Shown here piece by piece: positions 25,902 to 34,697 of a stretch of DNA of 64,000 nucleotides (its first letter is position 1; every line of letters begins with the position of its first letter). Under the pieces are notes generated by a model. That model did not search any database. It was not told the origin of the DNA and saw only the letters and a list, made by a program, of their open reading frames with translations. Position numbers and translations under genes: made by a program. Source of the stretch: an uncultured Candidatus Saccharibacteria bacterium (GTDB taxonomy: Bacteria; Patescibacteriota; Saccharimonadia; Saccharimonadales; Saccharimonadaceae); assembly GCA_938036825.1 (NCBI GenBank), contig CALHWD010000018.1, positions 1 to 64,000 on the forward strand, written 5' to 3'.

Positions 25902-26453
25902 ATGAAACCAAGCTTCAAACCAAAACGGATTTTGTGGGTAGACCTTGAGATGACAGGGCTAGACCCTACTACGGACGAAATACTAGAGGTGGCGGCGATT
26001 GTGACGGACTGGACTTTTGCCGAGATTGCAACGTACGAAGGGGTGGTGCGCCATGATGCGGCTAAGCTCACGCGTCTCCTCGACGGTAACGCGAGCTTTT
26101 GGGATCAGCACCCGGCGGCGCGGCGTGGGCTCGAGGAGCAGAATGCGCAGGGTAAGCCGCTGGCAGAGGTCGAGCAAGAGCTGCTGGCGTTTTGCGATGA
26201 GCAGTGCGCCGGCGAAGGGCGGATATTGCTCGCGGGGAACTCCATTCACCAAGATCGCCGCTTTATCGATCACTGGTGGCCGCAGCTGGCGCAGCGTTTG
26301 CATTACCGCATGCTGGATGTGAGCGCCTGGAAGGTGGTGATGGAGGGTAAATACGGTAAGAAATTTGCCAAGCCGGAAGACCACCGCGCGCTGGAGGATA
26401 TTCGTGGCAGTATTATGGAGCTGCGCTATTATCTCCAAAAGGTCGCTCTGTAA
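25902..26453 (+). CDS. orn: Oligoribonuclease
   Basis: 183 aa, DEDDh exonuclease that degrades 2-5-nt RNA to mononucleotides in the cytoplasm. Exo I DLEMTGLDP (residues about 14-22), Exo II NSIHQDRRFID and Exo III HRALEDI hold the four acidic residues and the general-base histidine. Length is standard. The gene overlaps corA by one base (TAATG). Together with pnp at 57-59 kb it gives this genome both bulk and terminal RNA decay. Orn is typical of Proteobacteria and Actinobacteria, so its presence here is of evolutionary interest. Confidence 0.96.
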   Translation: MKPSFKPKRILWVDLEMTGLDPTTDEILEVAAIVTDWTFAEIATYEGVVRHDAAKLTRLLDGNASFWDQHPAARRGLEEQNAQGKPLAEVEQELLAFCDEQCAGEGRILLAGNSIHQDRRFIDHWWPQLAQRLHYRMLDVSAWKVVMEGKYGKKFAKPEDHRALEDIRGSIMELRYYLQKVAL

Positions 26454-27316
26454 TGCCCGAGCTGTGGCGCGATATTACGATTGACACAATTGAGCAGCGA
26501 CGGGCGCTGCTAAGCGAACTGCACCTGCCCGAGCTGCAGGCCCGCATGGTGCGCGAGCATCGCTGGCTGCCGCAGGCGATAGAAGGGGAGGCGTGGCTGC
26601 TGCTGACGCTGGATATACCATACGTCAGTCGGCACAATGTGAAGTACCACACCATTACCATTTTACTCAGTAACACCGAGATTATTACGCTGCACCAGGG
26701 CGAGCTAGATGATGAACTCATTCAGCGCATTACTGCACTGCGGCCTAGTTACACGACGCCATCGCTTATTCTGGCTACTATTGCCCAGTTTTCTATTGAG
26801 CAGTTTATGCCGCTGCTTAATCATATCGACGATGTGACCGACCAGCTGGAGGATACGATGATTCGCACCCCAGACAACCAGCAGCTCCAGCAGCTCTTTG
26901 TGTACAAGCGTCAGTTAGCCGACCTGCGCAAAGTGGTGCTCCCTTTGATGAATGTGCTCAATGGTCTCAGTAACGGCCGCTATGCCTTGTTTGATAAAAA
27001 ATGCGCCGTGTATGTACGCGACAGCTACGATTACGCCTGGCGCGTCCACGAGCTCATCGATACCATGCGCGACCTCCTCACCAGCGCGCTTGATATGTAT
27101 CTCTCCGTTGTGTCTAACCGTATGAACGATGTGATGAAGCGCCTCACCTTGGTTGCAACCGTCTTTATGCCGGTCTCATTCTTGACGGGCCTGGGCGGGA
27201 TGAACTTCGTGCAATTGCCATTTCGCAGTGACGTCGCCTTTTGGCTGATGATCGGCCTGATTGTTCTCATACCACTAGCGATGGTGGGGTATTTTGTGCG
27301 GCATAAGTGGTTGTAG
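26453..27316 (+). CDS. corA: CorA-family magnesium/divalent metal transporter
   Basis: 287 aa. An N-terminal cytoplasmic alpha/beta domain and long helices (residues 1-225) lead to two C-terminal spans at about 228-248 and 262-282. The signature GMN appears at the end of the first span (LGGMNFV), which forms the ion-selecting mouth of the pentameric channel. The segment after GMN keeps a hydrophobic/aromatic start but lacks the usual MPEL. Cotranscribed with orn, whose exonuclease needs Mg or Mn. Complete and probably functional. Confidence 0.92.
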   Translation: MPELWRDITIDTIEQRRALLSELHLPELQARMVREHRWLPQAIEGEAWLLLTLDIPYVSRHNVKYHTITILLSNTEIITLHQGELDDELIQRITALRPSYTTPSLILATIAQFSIEQFMPLLNHIDDVTDQLEDTMIRTPDNQQLQQLFVYKRQLADLRKVVLPLMNVLNGLSNGRYALFDKKCAVYVRDSYDYAWRVHELIDTMRDLLTSALDMYLSVVSNRMNDVMKRLTLVATVFMPVSFLTGLGGMNFVQLPFRSDVAFWLMIGLIVLIPLAMVGYFVRHKWL

Positions 27317-27322
27317 TATTAT
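27317..27322 (+). promoter_or_regulatory. -10 box 6 nt before the YjbR-like gene
   Basis: TATTAT, spacer agtgct, ATG. It overlaps the end of corA. Confidence 0.45.
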
Positions 27323-27328
27323 AGTGCT

Positions 27329-27670
27329 ATGACACACAAGCAGCTCGAAGAATTTTTGCTCAGCCTGCCCGGAGCGTGGCTCGACTATCCTTTTGGGGAC
27401 GATATCGCGGTGTACAAGGTAGGGCACAAGGATGTGCCTGGCCAGCAGGAGAAGATGTTTGCGCTCATTGCCGAAGGGTCGCGGCCACTGCGCGTCAGCC
27501 TCAAGTGCGACCCGCAGCTTGCCCTCACCCTGCGCGAACGCTATGAGTCGGTGCAGCCAGGCTACCACCTCAACAAAAAACATTGGATCACTGTTATTTG
27601 CAGCGGCCAGTTGAGTGATGACGAGGTGATTGACCTCGCGCGGCTCAGCTACCGGCTGGTGACGGAGTAG
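27329..27670 (+). CDS. MmcQ/YjbR family protein
   Basis: 113 aa, typical length for the MmcQ/YjbR (CyaY-like fold) family. Visible markers are the N-terminal LLSLPGAWLDYPFGDDIAVYKV, a central VSLKCDPQLALTLRE and the GYHLNKKHWITV motif (lysine-histidine-tryptophan). The family is widespread and small; DNA binding has been proposed, but no biochemical role is established. Starts 12 nt after corA and carries its own -10 box. Confidence 0.88.
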   Translation: MTHKQLEEFLLSLPGAWLDYPFGDDIAVYKVGHKDVPGQQEKMFALIAEGSRPLRVSLKCDPQLALTLRERYESVQPGYHLNKKHWITVICSGQLSDDEVIDLARLSYRLVTE

Positions 27671-27850
27671 TGCGCTCGTTTTTTGAGAAGAATCGTCAGT
27701 ATAGGAGCGCTCACGGTGTGGGCGTTTTTCTTTTTGTTGTGTGATAGAGTAAGACACCTTGATGTTTACCACCTCACGCGGAGGAAAACTCCTGGGAATA
27801 CGCCGTGCAACTATACACAATCAGATATTTGTTTTATACTGCAGCGCAGT

Positions 27851-27877
27851 AACAAAAGCCCGCCAGAGAGGCGGGCT
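27851..27877 (-). terminator. Terminator of the Pro/Gln-rich membrane gene
   Basis: Stem agcccgcc/ggcgggct with a 5-nt loop. On the minus strand it is followed by tttgtt. A plus-strand role for the YjbR-like gene is also possible. Confidence 0.8.
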
Positions 27878-27909
27878 GGTTTGGTAGAGTAGGTGCGGTA
27901 AGCGCGTTG

Positions 27910-29094
27910 CTACTTTGTTGAGGTAAAGTTGCTAAACGACTTGGTGGCGGCGTCGAGTGTCTTGCTGTTGGTGGCGACGTAGTCGGCGATGGCTTTGCGG
28001 TTGCCACTGGCGGTTTTGAGCTTTTGGAGGTAGCTCTTGAGGATGGATAGCTGGTAGCTCATTTCACGTGCGTAGACGCGGTCGAGCGCGCCAGTCAGGT
28101 AAGCGTCTTCGAGCGTTTTGGAGAGTTTGTCGGAGTAGGCTTTTTCGGTCTTTTTGGCATCGCCGACTAGCTCGGTCTTGATCTTCGCATCCTTGAGTGA
28201 CGACTTGAGTTCTGCCCCCATACTGCCGAGCGAGGTGGTGAGCGTGGTGTTCATGCTCGAGAGCTCATTCTCCGTCAGGCGTGATTGCTGCTCCTTGGTG
28301 GCTGCTTGCAGGGTCTCGATGCGGGCTAGCGTGCTTTGGGCTTGCTTGGTGTAGTTGGGCTGGCTGTTGACCATCATCATGACGACGCTAAAGGCGAGCA
28401 AGAGTACACCGCCGATCAGGCCAAATACCGCAAAGCGGTTAATCTGTACTGGCTGCGGTTTGGGTGCGATTTCGTTGAGGTAATCTACCGGGAATGAGGT
28501 GTCTGGCTCGCTTGCTGCACCAAGGTCTGCGCCGGTAGCAGCCATGGCAGTCGCGCCAAGTGGCTGCTGTGGGTTAGCATACGCCTGGCCAGTGTAGCCG
28601 TCTGCTTGTGGCTGGTAGGGCTGCGCGGCGGGTTGACTTGGGTAAGCGCTCGCATAATTTTGTGATGGGTCTGCGCCAGTGTGTGGACTGGGTGAGTTAG
28701 TTGGTTGGGGCGTCGTAGCTGGCGGCTGCTGTAAGGGCTGGGCTGGCTGCTGCTCGGGCTGCGGCGCGTAGTGATATGACTGACCTGTGCCGTAGCTGGC
28801 GGCTGGTTGGCCAGCTGGTTGGTTGTGTGGTGGCTGATACGGCTGGTAGGGCGGGGCTTGAGGTTGCGGTGATGAAGGGGCGGGCTGCTCTTGATACGGT
28901 GACTGGGCTGGTTGGCTCTGCGCTGCCGGATTATATGCACCATAGCCATAATCCTGCGCACCGTGTGACGCCGCTTGGGTAGCATAGTAGGGGACATACG
29001 GAGCAGCTGCCGGCGCATTGGGCTGTGGGGGCTGTTGCTCGGGCTGCGGTGCCGAACCATTCGGTTGGGGAGTGTATGGTTGCTGTGGATTCAT
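27910..29094 (-). CDS. Pro/Gln-rich single-span membrane protein
   Basis: 394 aa from the ATG 7 nt after TATTAT. Residues 1-200 are Pro/Gln/Ala/Tyr-rich low complexity, probably a disordered cytoplasmic segment. One span follows at about 215-240 (FAVFGLIGGVLLLAFSVVMMM), then a 145-residue helical, coiled-coil-like C-terminal domain without cysteine. This is the same architecture as the genes at 59492 and 60689, although those carry an external cysteine pair. Function unknown. Likely surface-exposed C-terminus by the positive-inside rule, which is not strongly decided here. Confidence 0.75.
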   Translation of the reverse strand: MNPQQPYTPQPNGSAPQPEQQPPQPNAPAAAPYVPYYATQAASHGAQDYGYGAYNPAAQSQPAQSPYQEQPAPSSPQPQAPPYQPYQPPHNQPAGQPAASYGTGQSYHYAPQPEQQPAQPLQQPPATTPQPTNSPSPHTGADPSQNYASAYPSQPAAQPYQPQADGYTGQAYANPQQPLGATAMAATGADLGAASEPDTSFPVDYLNEIAPKPQPVQINRFAVFGLIGGVLLLAFSVVMMMVNSQPNYTKQAQSTLARIETLQAATKEQQSRLTENELSSMNTTLTTSLGSMGAELKSSLKDAKIKTELVGDAKKTEKAYSDKLSKTLEDAYLTGALDRVYAREMSYQLSILKSYLQKLKTASGNRKAIADYVATNSKTLDAATKSFSNFTSTK

Positions 29095-29101
29095 AGTTAC
29101 T

Positions 29102-29107
29102 ATAATA
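29102..29107 (-). promoter_or_regulatory. -10 box 7 nt before the Pro/Gln-rich membrane gene
   Basis: TATTAT on the minus strand, spacer agtaact, ATG. Confidence 0.45.
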
Positions 29108-29126
29108 CCATTTAAACACAACCACT

Positions 29127-29135
29127 AACAGAGGT
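29127..29135 (+). repeat. AACAGAGGT motif copy 1
   Basis: Intergenic 9-mer, one of six exact copies noted in the window. The next copy starts 25 bp downstream. Confidence 0.5.
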
Positions 29136-29151
29136 AAAGAGGATAATATTT

Positions 29152-29160
29152 AACAGAGGT
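29152..29160 (+). repeat. AACAGAGGT motif copy 2
   Basis: Second of a close pair, in the divergent region between the Pro/Gln-rich gene and dnaG. Confidence 0.5.
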
Positions 29161-29356
29161 CGGATGGATGAATTATGCATAGTATATACCCCTCTACACT
29201 ATATACTCTATACCCCTATCTACTATATAAAAATTAGTCTCTATTTTTGGCTTGTTGCTGTATATGATCGGTCGTGTGAGTGGAGTAGCTTTCGGGGTAG
29301 GTAAGAATGGTCAGATAGGCGATTGGTGCGGTTCGATTGGCTCATACTCAATGCGG

Positions 29357-29362
29357 TATACT
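29357..29362 (+). promoter_or_regulatory. -10 box 6 nt before dnaG
   Basis: TATACT, spacer atacct, ATG. This decides the start, since the longer frame to 29252 has no conserved residues. Confidence 0.55.
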
Positions 29363-29368
29363 ATACCT

Positions 29369-31117
29369 ATGGATGCCAAAGAAGAGGTGCGGGCACGCTT
29401 AAATATAGAGGATGTGGTGGGCGAGTATGTGCAGCTCAAGCGGGCGGGACGGAGTTACAAAGGTTTGAGCCCTTTTACCAGTGAGCGGACGCCGAGCTTT
29501 TTTGTGAGCCCCGAGAAGAATATTTGGCATGATTTTAGTAGTGGGCGGGGCGGCGATGTCTTTAGCTTTATTATGGAAGTAGAGGGGCTGGACTTTCGCC
29601 AGGCGCTGGAGTTACTCGCGCGCAAGGCGGGAGTGGATCTCTCGCTGTATGAGCAGAAGGGTAACCGTGACCTGGCGCGGCGCAAGCAGCGGCTGCGTGA
29701 GGCGCATCGACTAGCGGCGAATTTTTATCAGCATTGTTTGGTGCGGAGCCAGGATGCACTGGTCTATGTGTTTCGGACGCGGCGGCTGAGCAAGGCGATT
29801 GTCCAGCAGTTTCAGATTGGCTATGCGCCGCGCGATGGTCATGCTCTGGTAACGTATCTTAAGAAAAAAGGCTTTTCGCTGGCGGAACTGCGTGAGGCGG
29901 GTCTGGTGAACCGCTACGATGGTGACCTCTTTCGCGGGCGGATGATGGTGCCGTTGATGGATGCGAGTGGGCAGGTGATTGGTTTTACGGCGCGCTTGAT
30001 TGCTGATGTGCCCAATGCACCAAAATACCTCAATACACCCCAAACATTGCTCTACGACAAAGGCCGGCATGTCTTTGGCTTGATGCAGGCTAAGCAGGCG
30101 ATTCGGGCGCAGGGCTATGCGGTGATTGTCGAGGGTAATATGGATGTGATCAGCAGCCATCAGGCGGGCGAAGCAGCAGTGGTGGCGACGGCGGGCACTG
30201 CTATGACGGAGCAGCATATTCGGGCGCTCAAACGACTGGCGGGCGATATTCGGCTGAGTTTTGATAGTGATAACGCTGGGCGGGCCGCCACAGAGCGAGC
30301 GATTGGTTTGGCCGCCCAGGTAGGGGTGGAGCTAAAAGTAGTGTCGCTGCCGGCAGGGGTAAAAGACCCTGATGAACTTATTCAGCAGCAGGGGGTAGCG
30401 GCCTGGCAGCAGGCGATAGCGGCAGCTCAGCCAGCGGTGGATTGGCTCCTAGCGCAGTATCGGCAGCAGCTTGATCTTACCACAGCGGCGGGTAAGCGGC
30501 AGTTTACGACGGTTGGGCTGGCACTTGTTAATCGCTTGGGTGACCCGGTCGAGCGTGAGCACTACCAGCGGCAGATTGCTCAAACGGTGGGCTCTAGTGT
30601 GCAGGCTGTGCAGGCCAAGGCGCAGCAAACCGCACCGTCCGCACCCATCCGCAAGGCCGTTAAGGCGGCCGCGGCCGCGCCACGTAATCGCTACCTCGTA
30701 CAAGACGATGTGCTTGCACTGGCGACGCTCGATGGGCCGAGCCAGGAATTGTTTGGGCGAGTTGACTGGCAGCTCTTTGCGGGGGAGGCGCGCCAGGCTT
30801 TGGCTCAGTACTATGCGGCGCACCATGGGCAGCCGCTGAGGAGTACGCCGCCGCTATTGCAAAATTTTGACGAGTATATTACAATGGTGCGGGTACGTGC
30901 CGACGCTCGGTATGGTGCGTGGAGCGAGACCGATCGCTACTACGAGACCGCCCGGCTTTTGCGGCAAATCGAAACCGAACACAAGCAGCAACACAAACAT
31001 CATCTCACCACCCAACTGCGCCAAGCAGAAGAGAGCGGCGATACGACTGCCGCCGCCGCTTTGCGCGAGCAACTGAACCAATTAATCAAGGAGATAGCGC
31101 GTGGCAACCGACGATAA
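29369..31117 (+). CDS. dnaG: DNA primase without zinc-binding ligands
   Basis: 582 aa. Synthesises RNA primers at the replication fork. The N-terminal CHC2 fold keeps its scaffold ([15 protein letters not shown] and [11 protein letters not shown]), but all four zinc ligands are replaced: S34, T37, D55 and S58 stand where C, H, C and C are expected. The TOPRIM catalytic core is intact (VEGNMDV, then FDSDNAGR, residues about 250-330). The C-terminal helical region ends without a clearly recognisable DnaB-interaction domain. rpoD overlaps the 3' end by 17 nt, the classic dnaG-rpoD arrangement. Confidence 0.95.
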   Translation: MDAKEEVRARLNIEDVVGEYVQLKRAGRSYKGLSPFTSERTPSFFVSPEKNIWHDFSSGRGGDVFSFIMEVEGLDFRQALELLARKAGVDLSLYEQKGNRDLARRKQRLREAHRLAANFYQHCLVRSQDALVYVFRTRRLSKAIVQQFQIGYAPRDGHALVTYLKKKGFSLAELREAGLVNRYDGDLFRGRMMVPLMDASGQVIGFTARLIADVPNAPKYLNTPQTLLYDKGRHVFGLMQAKQAIRAQGYAVIVEGNMDVISSHQAGEAAVVATAGTAMTEQHIRALKRLAGDIRLSFDSDNAGRAATERAIGLAAQVGVELKVVSLPAGVKDPDELIQQQGVAAWQQAIAAAQPAVDWLLAQYRQQLDLTTAAGKRQFTTVGLALVNRLGDPVEREHYQRQIAQTVGSSVQAVQAKAQQTAPSAPIRKAVKAAAAAPRNRYLVQDDVLALATLDGPSQELFGRVDWQLFAGEARQALAQYYAAHHGQPLRSTPPLLQNFDEYITMVRVRADARYGAWSETDRYYETARLLRQIETEHKQQHKHHLTTQLRQAEESGDTTAAAALREQLNQLIKEIARGNRR

Positions 31118-32126
31118 GGATACCAAGCAAAAAAAACCAGCAACCACAGCTCAGGCAGCGCCACCCGATGCCCAGCCACCGATCATGGATCCAGCCGTCG
31201 ACGATATGGAGCCCGACCTCGCGGCGCTTGAGGAAGAAGACACGCCAGAGGAGATTCTTAATAGTAACCAATACTTTGATGATATTAGCGACGACTCGGT
31301 GCGGCTACACCTGCGCGAGATTGGTAAGATCCCGCTGCTGAGTGCTGACGAAGAGGTGGATCTGGCTTATCGCATCAAACAGGGCGACAAGCGTGCCAAA
31401 GACAAAATGGCCGAGGCTAATATGCGCTTGGTGGTGAGTATTGCCAAGCGATATAGCGGTCGTGGCCTTGATTTTCTCGATCTCATCCAAGAAGGGCACA
31501 CTGGGCTGCTGCGGGCGGTGGAGAAGTTTGACCCAGATAAGGGCTTTAAGTTTAGCACCTATGCCACCTGGTGGATTCGCCAGGCGATTACGCGTGCGAT
31601 TGCCGACCAAGCGCGCACTATTCGCATTCCTGTCCACATGGTAGAGACGATTAACAAGCTGCTGCGCACTCAGCGCCGCCTCACCCAAGACCTGAACCGC
31701 GAGCCAACCATTACCGAGCTTGCTAAAGAGCTTGATATGGAACCGGATAAGGTCGAATATGTGATGAAGATTAAGCAAGACATTAGCAGCCTGGATGCTG
31801 GTGTGGGGCGCGATGGCGACGACTCGGAGGAGTCGGTGCTCGGGGACTTTATCGAGGACGAAGATACGGTCAGCCCTGAAGAGTCGGCCTCCAACCAGCT
31901 TCTCAAAGAACAGGTGCAAGATATTCTCTCGACCTTGAGCGACCGCGAGCAGAAGATTATTAAAATGCGCTTTGGCCTAGAGAATGGCAAGAGTCACACG
32001 CTGGAGGAAGTTGGGCAGGAGTTTGCCGTGACGCGTGAGCGTATTCGTCAGATTGAGGCCAAGGCCCTGGCCAAGCTGCGCAAGCACAAGGACGCCAAGA
32101 AGCTGTACGAGTACTTGCAGCAGTAG
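31101..32126 (+). CDS. rpoD: Primary RNA polymerase sigma factor
   Basis: 341 aa from a GTG preceded by AAGGAG inside the dnaG end. Region 1.1 is reduced to an acidic, Pro-rich N-terminus of about 60 residues. Region 1.2 ([18 protein letters not shown]), region 2 ([43 protein letters not shown]), region 3 and region 4 with its helix-turn-helix ([20 protein letters not shown]) are complete. Region 2.4 should read the TATAAT/TATACT boxes seen before many genes here. Short but normal for a compact genome. A strong terminator follows. Confidence 0.97.
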   Translation: MATDDKDTKQKKPATTAQAAPPDAQPPIMDPAVDDMEPDLAALEEEDTPEEILNSNQYFDDISDDSVRLHLREIGKIPLLSADEEVDLAYRIKQGDKRAKDKMAEANMRLVVSIAKRYSGRGLDFLDLIQEGHTGLLRAVEKFDPDKGFKFSTYATWWIRQAITRAIADQARTIRIPVHMVETINKLLRTQRRLTQDLNREPTITELAKELDMEPDKVEYVMKIKQDISSLDAGVGRDGDDSEESVLGDFIEDEDTVSPEESASNQLLKEQVQDILSTLSDREQKIIKMRFGLENGKSHTLEEVGQEFAVTRERIRQIEAKALAKLRKHKDAKKLYEYLQQ

Positions 32127-32153
32127 GGGATAAACACTACGATTGAGTTATGT

Positions 32154-32180
32154 AACCGGCCAGAGGTGGCCGGTTTGGCT
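32154..32180 (+). terminator. Terminator after rpoD
   Basis: Stem aaccggcca/tggccggtt with a 4-nt loop, followed by ttggctttt. Confidence 0.8.
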
Positions 32181-32256
32181 TTTAACAGGTCAAGGTTTCA
32201 ACAGTGATCTCTTGTGTGAATAGTGAAGAATGGGAAATATTATTTATTATCCAATT

Positions 32257-32289
32257 ACATACCCGGCATTGGTGTTATGCCGGGTATGT
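32257..32289. terminator. Perfect 13-bp hairpin between rpoD and a convergent gene
   Basis: Arms acatacccggcat/atgccgggtatgt around a 7-nt loop, AT-rich on both flanks. Probably a bidirectional terminator serving the minus-strand membrane gene. Confidence 0.75.
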
Positions 32290-32311
32290 ATCTAGATTTT
32301 ATCACCTGATC

Positions 32312-32692
32312 CTAGTAGGGATGGTAGTAGTCGAGATATGGATTGGTGAGAATAACGATGAGAATAATCAGGCCAATGATAAAGCCAAAAACTGTCCCGA
32401 TAATACCCCACACCAGGCTGACGGTGCCCCAGGTGGTGGACATGCCAGCTTCCTTGGACTTGCTGCGCGAGATAATGCCCAGAATGATGCCACCAATGCA
32501 AATACCGAGGAGATTGAGGACGCAGCCAATCACGCCCATCATTTCGCCTGGGTTTTCGTATTGTGGATAAGCACCTGGATAGGGCTGTTGGTATTGGTAT
32601 GGTTGTTGGGGCGACGCAGCTGGCTGGGGTGGCACAGGCTGGGGTTGAGGCTGCGGGGCAGGCGGTTGTTGGGGTGTTGGTTGGTTGTTCAT
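32312..32692 (-). CDS. Small two-span membrane protein, DUF4190-like
   Basis: 126 aa with AAAGGAA before the ATG. Residues 1-48 are a Pro/Gln repeat (disordered). Two spans follow at about 50-72 (MMGVIGCVLNLLGICIGGIILG) and 88-115, separated by a short basic loop (SRSKSKEAG). This is the DUF4190 layout seen in Actinobacteria and CPR. The final residues are aromatic (NPYLDYYHPY). Function unknown. Confidence 0.78.
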   Translation of the reverse strand: MNNQPTPQQPPAPQPQPQPVPPQPAASPQQPYQYQQPYPGAYPQYENPGEMMGVIGCVLNLLGICIGGIILGIISRSKSKEAGMSTTWGTVSLVWGIIGTVFGFIIGLIILIVILTNPYLDYYHPY

Positions 32693-32854
32693 AGATTCCT
32701 TTATTGTCTGTTATGAGCGCCAGTGACGACGCTACTCCGTGTGCACAGAGTATACCAATGCTGTGGTGCTATGTCAAATGATGTAGTGATAGGGTGCTGG
32801 CAAAAAGTGTCGATGGGTAGATTGCGCTTCTTTGCTATACCCCACCGGGGTATT

Positions 32855-33430
32855 TTACAGCCAACCAATCTCGCGGCAGAGGGCGTCGACTTGCTGGTGG
32901 AGTTCGGTGAGATCGTGGCTGTTGGAGATGAAGTGGTCGGCAATGGCGATGGGGCCACCCTTCTCAATATCCTCAATTTCCGACCAGTCGCGGGCGATTG
33001 CTTCCTGGGCGGTAAAGGGCCGCTCGGGCCGCTGAGCAAGGCGGCGGTGACGGAGCTGCTTGGGTGCCACGATGGCCGCCACAACGAGCTCACCCGGGAA
33101 GTGGTGAGTGAGGTACTTGTACTCTGTCCAGGAGTAGAGGCCGTCAAAGAGAATGTGGCGCTGCCCAGCGGCGGCGAGGCGCTGCATTTGCTCGGCAGCG
33201 GTGCGGATGATGATATCTTTGCCAGCCTCTTCGCGCCAGGCCTTGCGAAACTTGGCTTGCGACTGCGGGGTGATGGCGATGCCGCGGCGGCGCATTTCGT
33301 CGTAGAGGATGCCACCAGCGTAGACCTTGGGGATGCCAAGGCGTGCCACGTGGTTGACTGCCTCGCTCTTGCCTGCGCCCGAGAGGCCAACGAAGGCAAG
33401 GATTGTCGTCGGGTGAGATGGATGATTCAT
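32855..33430 (-). CDS. P-loop nucleotide kinase-like protein
   Basis: 191 aa. Walker A GLSGAGKSE near residue 15-23, then a LID-like basic region (LRHRRLAQRPERPF) and the sequence order of dephospho-CoA kinase/adenylate-kinase-type proteins, closest in feel to the COG0237/UPF0200 group. The substrate cannot be named. A plus-strand open frame covering the same bases shows no family features, so the minus gene is real. TATACT lies 6 nt before its ATG, giving a leaderless start. It diverges from the double-WhiB gene 67 nt away. Confidence 0.8.
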   Translation of the reverse strand: MNHPSHPTTILAFVGLSGAGKSEAVNHVARLGIPKVYAGGILYDEMRRRGIAITPQSQAKFRKAWREEAGKDIIIRTAAEQMQRLAAAGQRHILFDGLYSWTEYKYLTHHFPGELVVAAIVAPKQLRHRRLAQRPERPFTAQEAIARDWSEIEDIEKGGPIAIADHFISNSHDLTELHQQVDALCREIGWL

Positions 33431-33436
33431 GTCTCT

Positions 33437-33442
33437 AGTATA
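33437..33442 (-). promoter_or_regulatory. -10 box 6 nt before the P-loop kinase gene
   Basis: tgcTATACT on the minus strand, spacer agagac, ATG. Confidence 0.55.
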
Positions 33443-33496
33443 GCAGATGATGACGCTTATGGTTGGCAGCGCGGGGAGTGGTACAATAAAGATAGT

Positions 33497-34213
33497 ATGG
33501 AAGAGCAGCCAGCTGCACAGCCATCACGACCAGAACGATTCCCCCGCTACGCACCGATCGACTGTGTGTCGCGCATCTTCTACTTGCGGATGCGGGTGCG
33601 GCAGCAAGGGGGAGCGGCGCTTCCGTCGCAATGGATGCGCGATGCTGCCTGTAGCCCGGCCACGAGCGAAGAATATTTTAGTGGCAAACCAGAGGACACG
33701 GCACTGGCGCTGCGGCGCTGCGTTGGTTGTGCGGTGATTGATATCTGCGCGGCATATGCGGTGAGAGAAGGAGTGTCGGGGATCTGTGCTGGTTTAACGG
33801 CACAGCAGCGCAGACAACTGACGGATGGTCCTACGCCAGCCGATCTCCCTAGCCAGTCTACTACGCTCACCGCTGTCATGCATCACGCCGTCCACGTTAA
33901 TGATACACCTCGGGCACGGATCGCCTGGGCGGAGCAGTGTATGGCCGAGCGGCGACATATTGGATATATTCCCACGTCGCAGACTTTTGCTCGCTTGGCG
34001 CTGTGTATTGATGCCGAGACGAAGCAGCAGATAGAGCCCGAGCAGCGTGAAGATTGTGCTGGGTGCCCGGTGGCGGCTGAATGCTTACTCTTTGCACTGC
34101 GGGGATACCAGCGTATTATCGCTGCTGGTGATGTCCGTGGCGGCACGACCCAAGCCGACCGCCGGCAGTGGGGCATGCCCAAACCCAAGCAGCGGCGGGC
34201 TCGGCGACGCTGA
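33497..34213 (+). CDS. WhiB-like protein with two iron-sulfur domains
   Basis: 238 aa from the ATG 9 nt after TACAAT; the longer open frame upstream lies over the opposite-strand kinase and is not coding. First WhiB-like set: C52 (DAACSP), then C75-x2-C78-x5-C84 (RRCVGCAVIDIC), followed by a GVSGICAGLT turn in place of GVWGG. Second set: C170, then C187-x2-C190-x5-C196 (EDCAGCPVAAEC), followed by DVRGGTT. Each set fits the C-Xn-C-x2-C-x5-C cluster of WhiB proteins, which bind [4Fe-4S] and control transcription. The C-terminus (KPKQRRARRR) is strongly basic, as in WhiB DNA-binding tails. A second WhiB-like gene follows directly. Confidence 0.85.
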   Translation: MEEQPAAQPSRPERFPRYAPIDCVSRIFYLRMRVRQQGGAALPSQWMRDAACSPATSEEYFSGKPEDTALALRRCVGCAVIDICAAYAVREGVSGICAGLTAQQRRQLTDGPTPADLPSQSTTLTAVMHHAVHVNDTPRARIAWAEQCMAERRHIGYIPTSQTFARLALCIDAETKQQIEPEQREDCAGCPVAAECLLFALRGYQRIIAAGDVRGGTTQADRRQWGMPKPKQRRARRR

Positions 34214-34241
34214 GGAGGAACGTGGTCGAGCGTGAATAGGC

Positions 34242-34247
34242 TATACA
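34242..34247 (+). promoter_or_regulatory. -10 box 6 nt before the single WhiB gene
   Basis: TATACA, spacer ttgctt, ATG at 34254. Confidence 0.45.
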
Positions 34248-34253
34248 TTGCTT

Positions 34254-34697
34254 ATGCTTGGCAAAATAACAGGCGTGTGGAATAATGCAGAAGCTATGAC
34301 AAAGCAATCACCAATGCTACACAAACAACTATGGGGCTCGATACCACGAAGTGAATTTAGCAAGGGAGTACCGAGTGGACAAAGAGCGCGCGCGATATGG
34401 GCAGTGCAGCGCAAAGACATGCCATTACCGCAGGATTGGATGGATAATGCCGCATGTCGTAAGGAAGAGGGTGATCATTTTAGTGATGATCCCCGATCGC
34501 CCGAATATATCAGAGCACTAAGGCAGTGTGAGACATGCTCGGCTATTGGTGAATGTGCAGTGCTTCGTGCTTTGCTTGCGAGAAAAGGCAAACCAGTGCC
34601 AGGTATATGGGGTGGAATAGAGCCTGGTACGTGGCAGGGTGCGAATAGTACAGTAACACAGTTAAAGAATATAGGCAAAAAGGTCTATCAAGAATAG
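34254..34697 (+). CDS. WhiB-like transcriptional regulator
   Basis: 147 aa. Cysteines C68 (NAACRK), C92-x2-C95 (QCETC) and C101 (GEC) give the WhiB four-cysteine cluster. The GIWGGIEP turn, which contacts sigma region 4 in actinobacterial WhiB proteins, is intact, and a Lys-rich tail follows (IGKKVYQE). N-terminal 60 residues are an extra polar segment. WhiB proteins are known mainly from Actinobacteria and their phages. Here two occur side by side. A target could be the RpoD encoded 2 kb upstream, which is inference. Confidence 0.85.
   Translation: MLGKITGVWNNAEAMTKQSPMLHKQLWGSIPRSEFSKGVPSGQRARAIWAVQRKDMPLPQDWMDNAACRKEEGDHFSDDPRSPEYIRALRQCETCSAIGECAVLRALLARKGKPVPGIWGGIEPGTWQGANSTVTQLKNIGKKVYQE

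Noticed and set aside
32723..33496. Long plus-strand frame in front of the double-WhiB gene
   Set aside because: It lies over the minus-strand P-loop kinase, whose Walker A and promoter are clear. The WhiB protein has its own -10 box and ATG at 33497.
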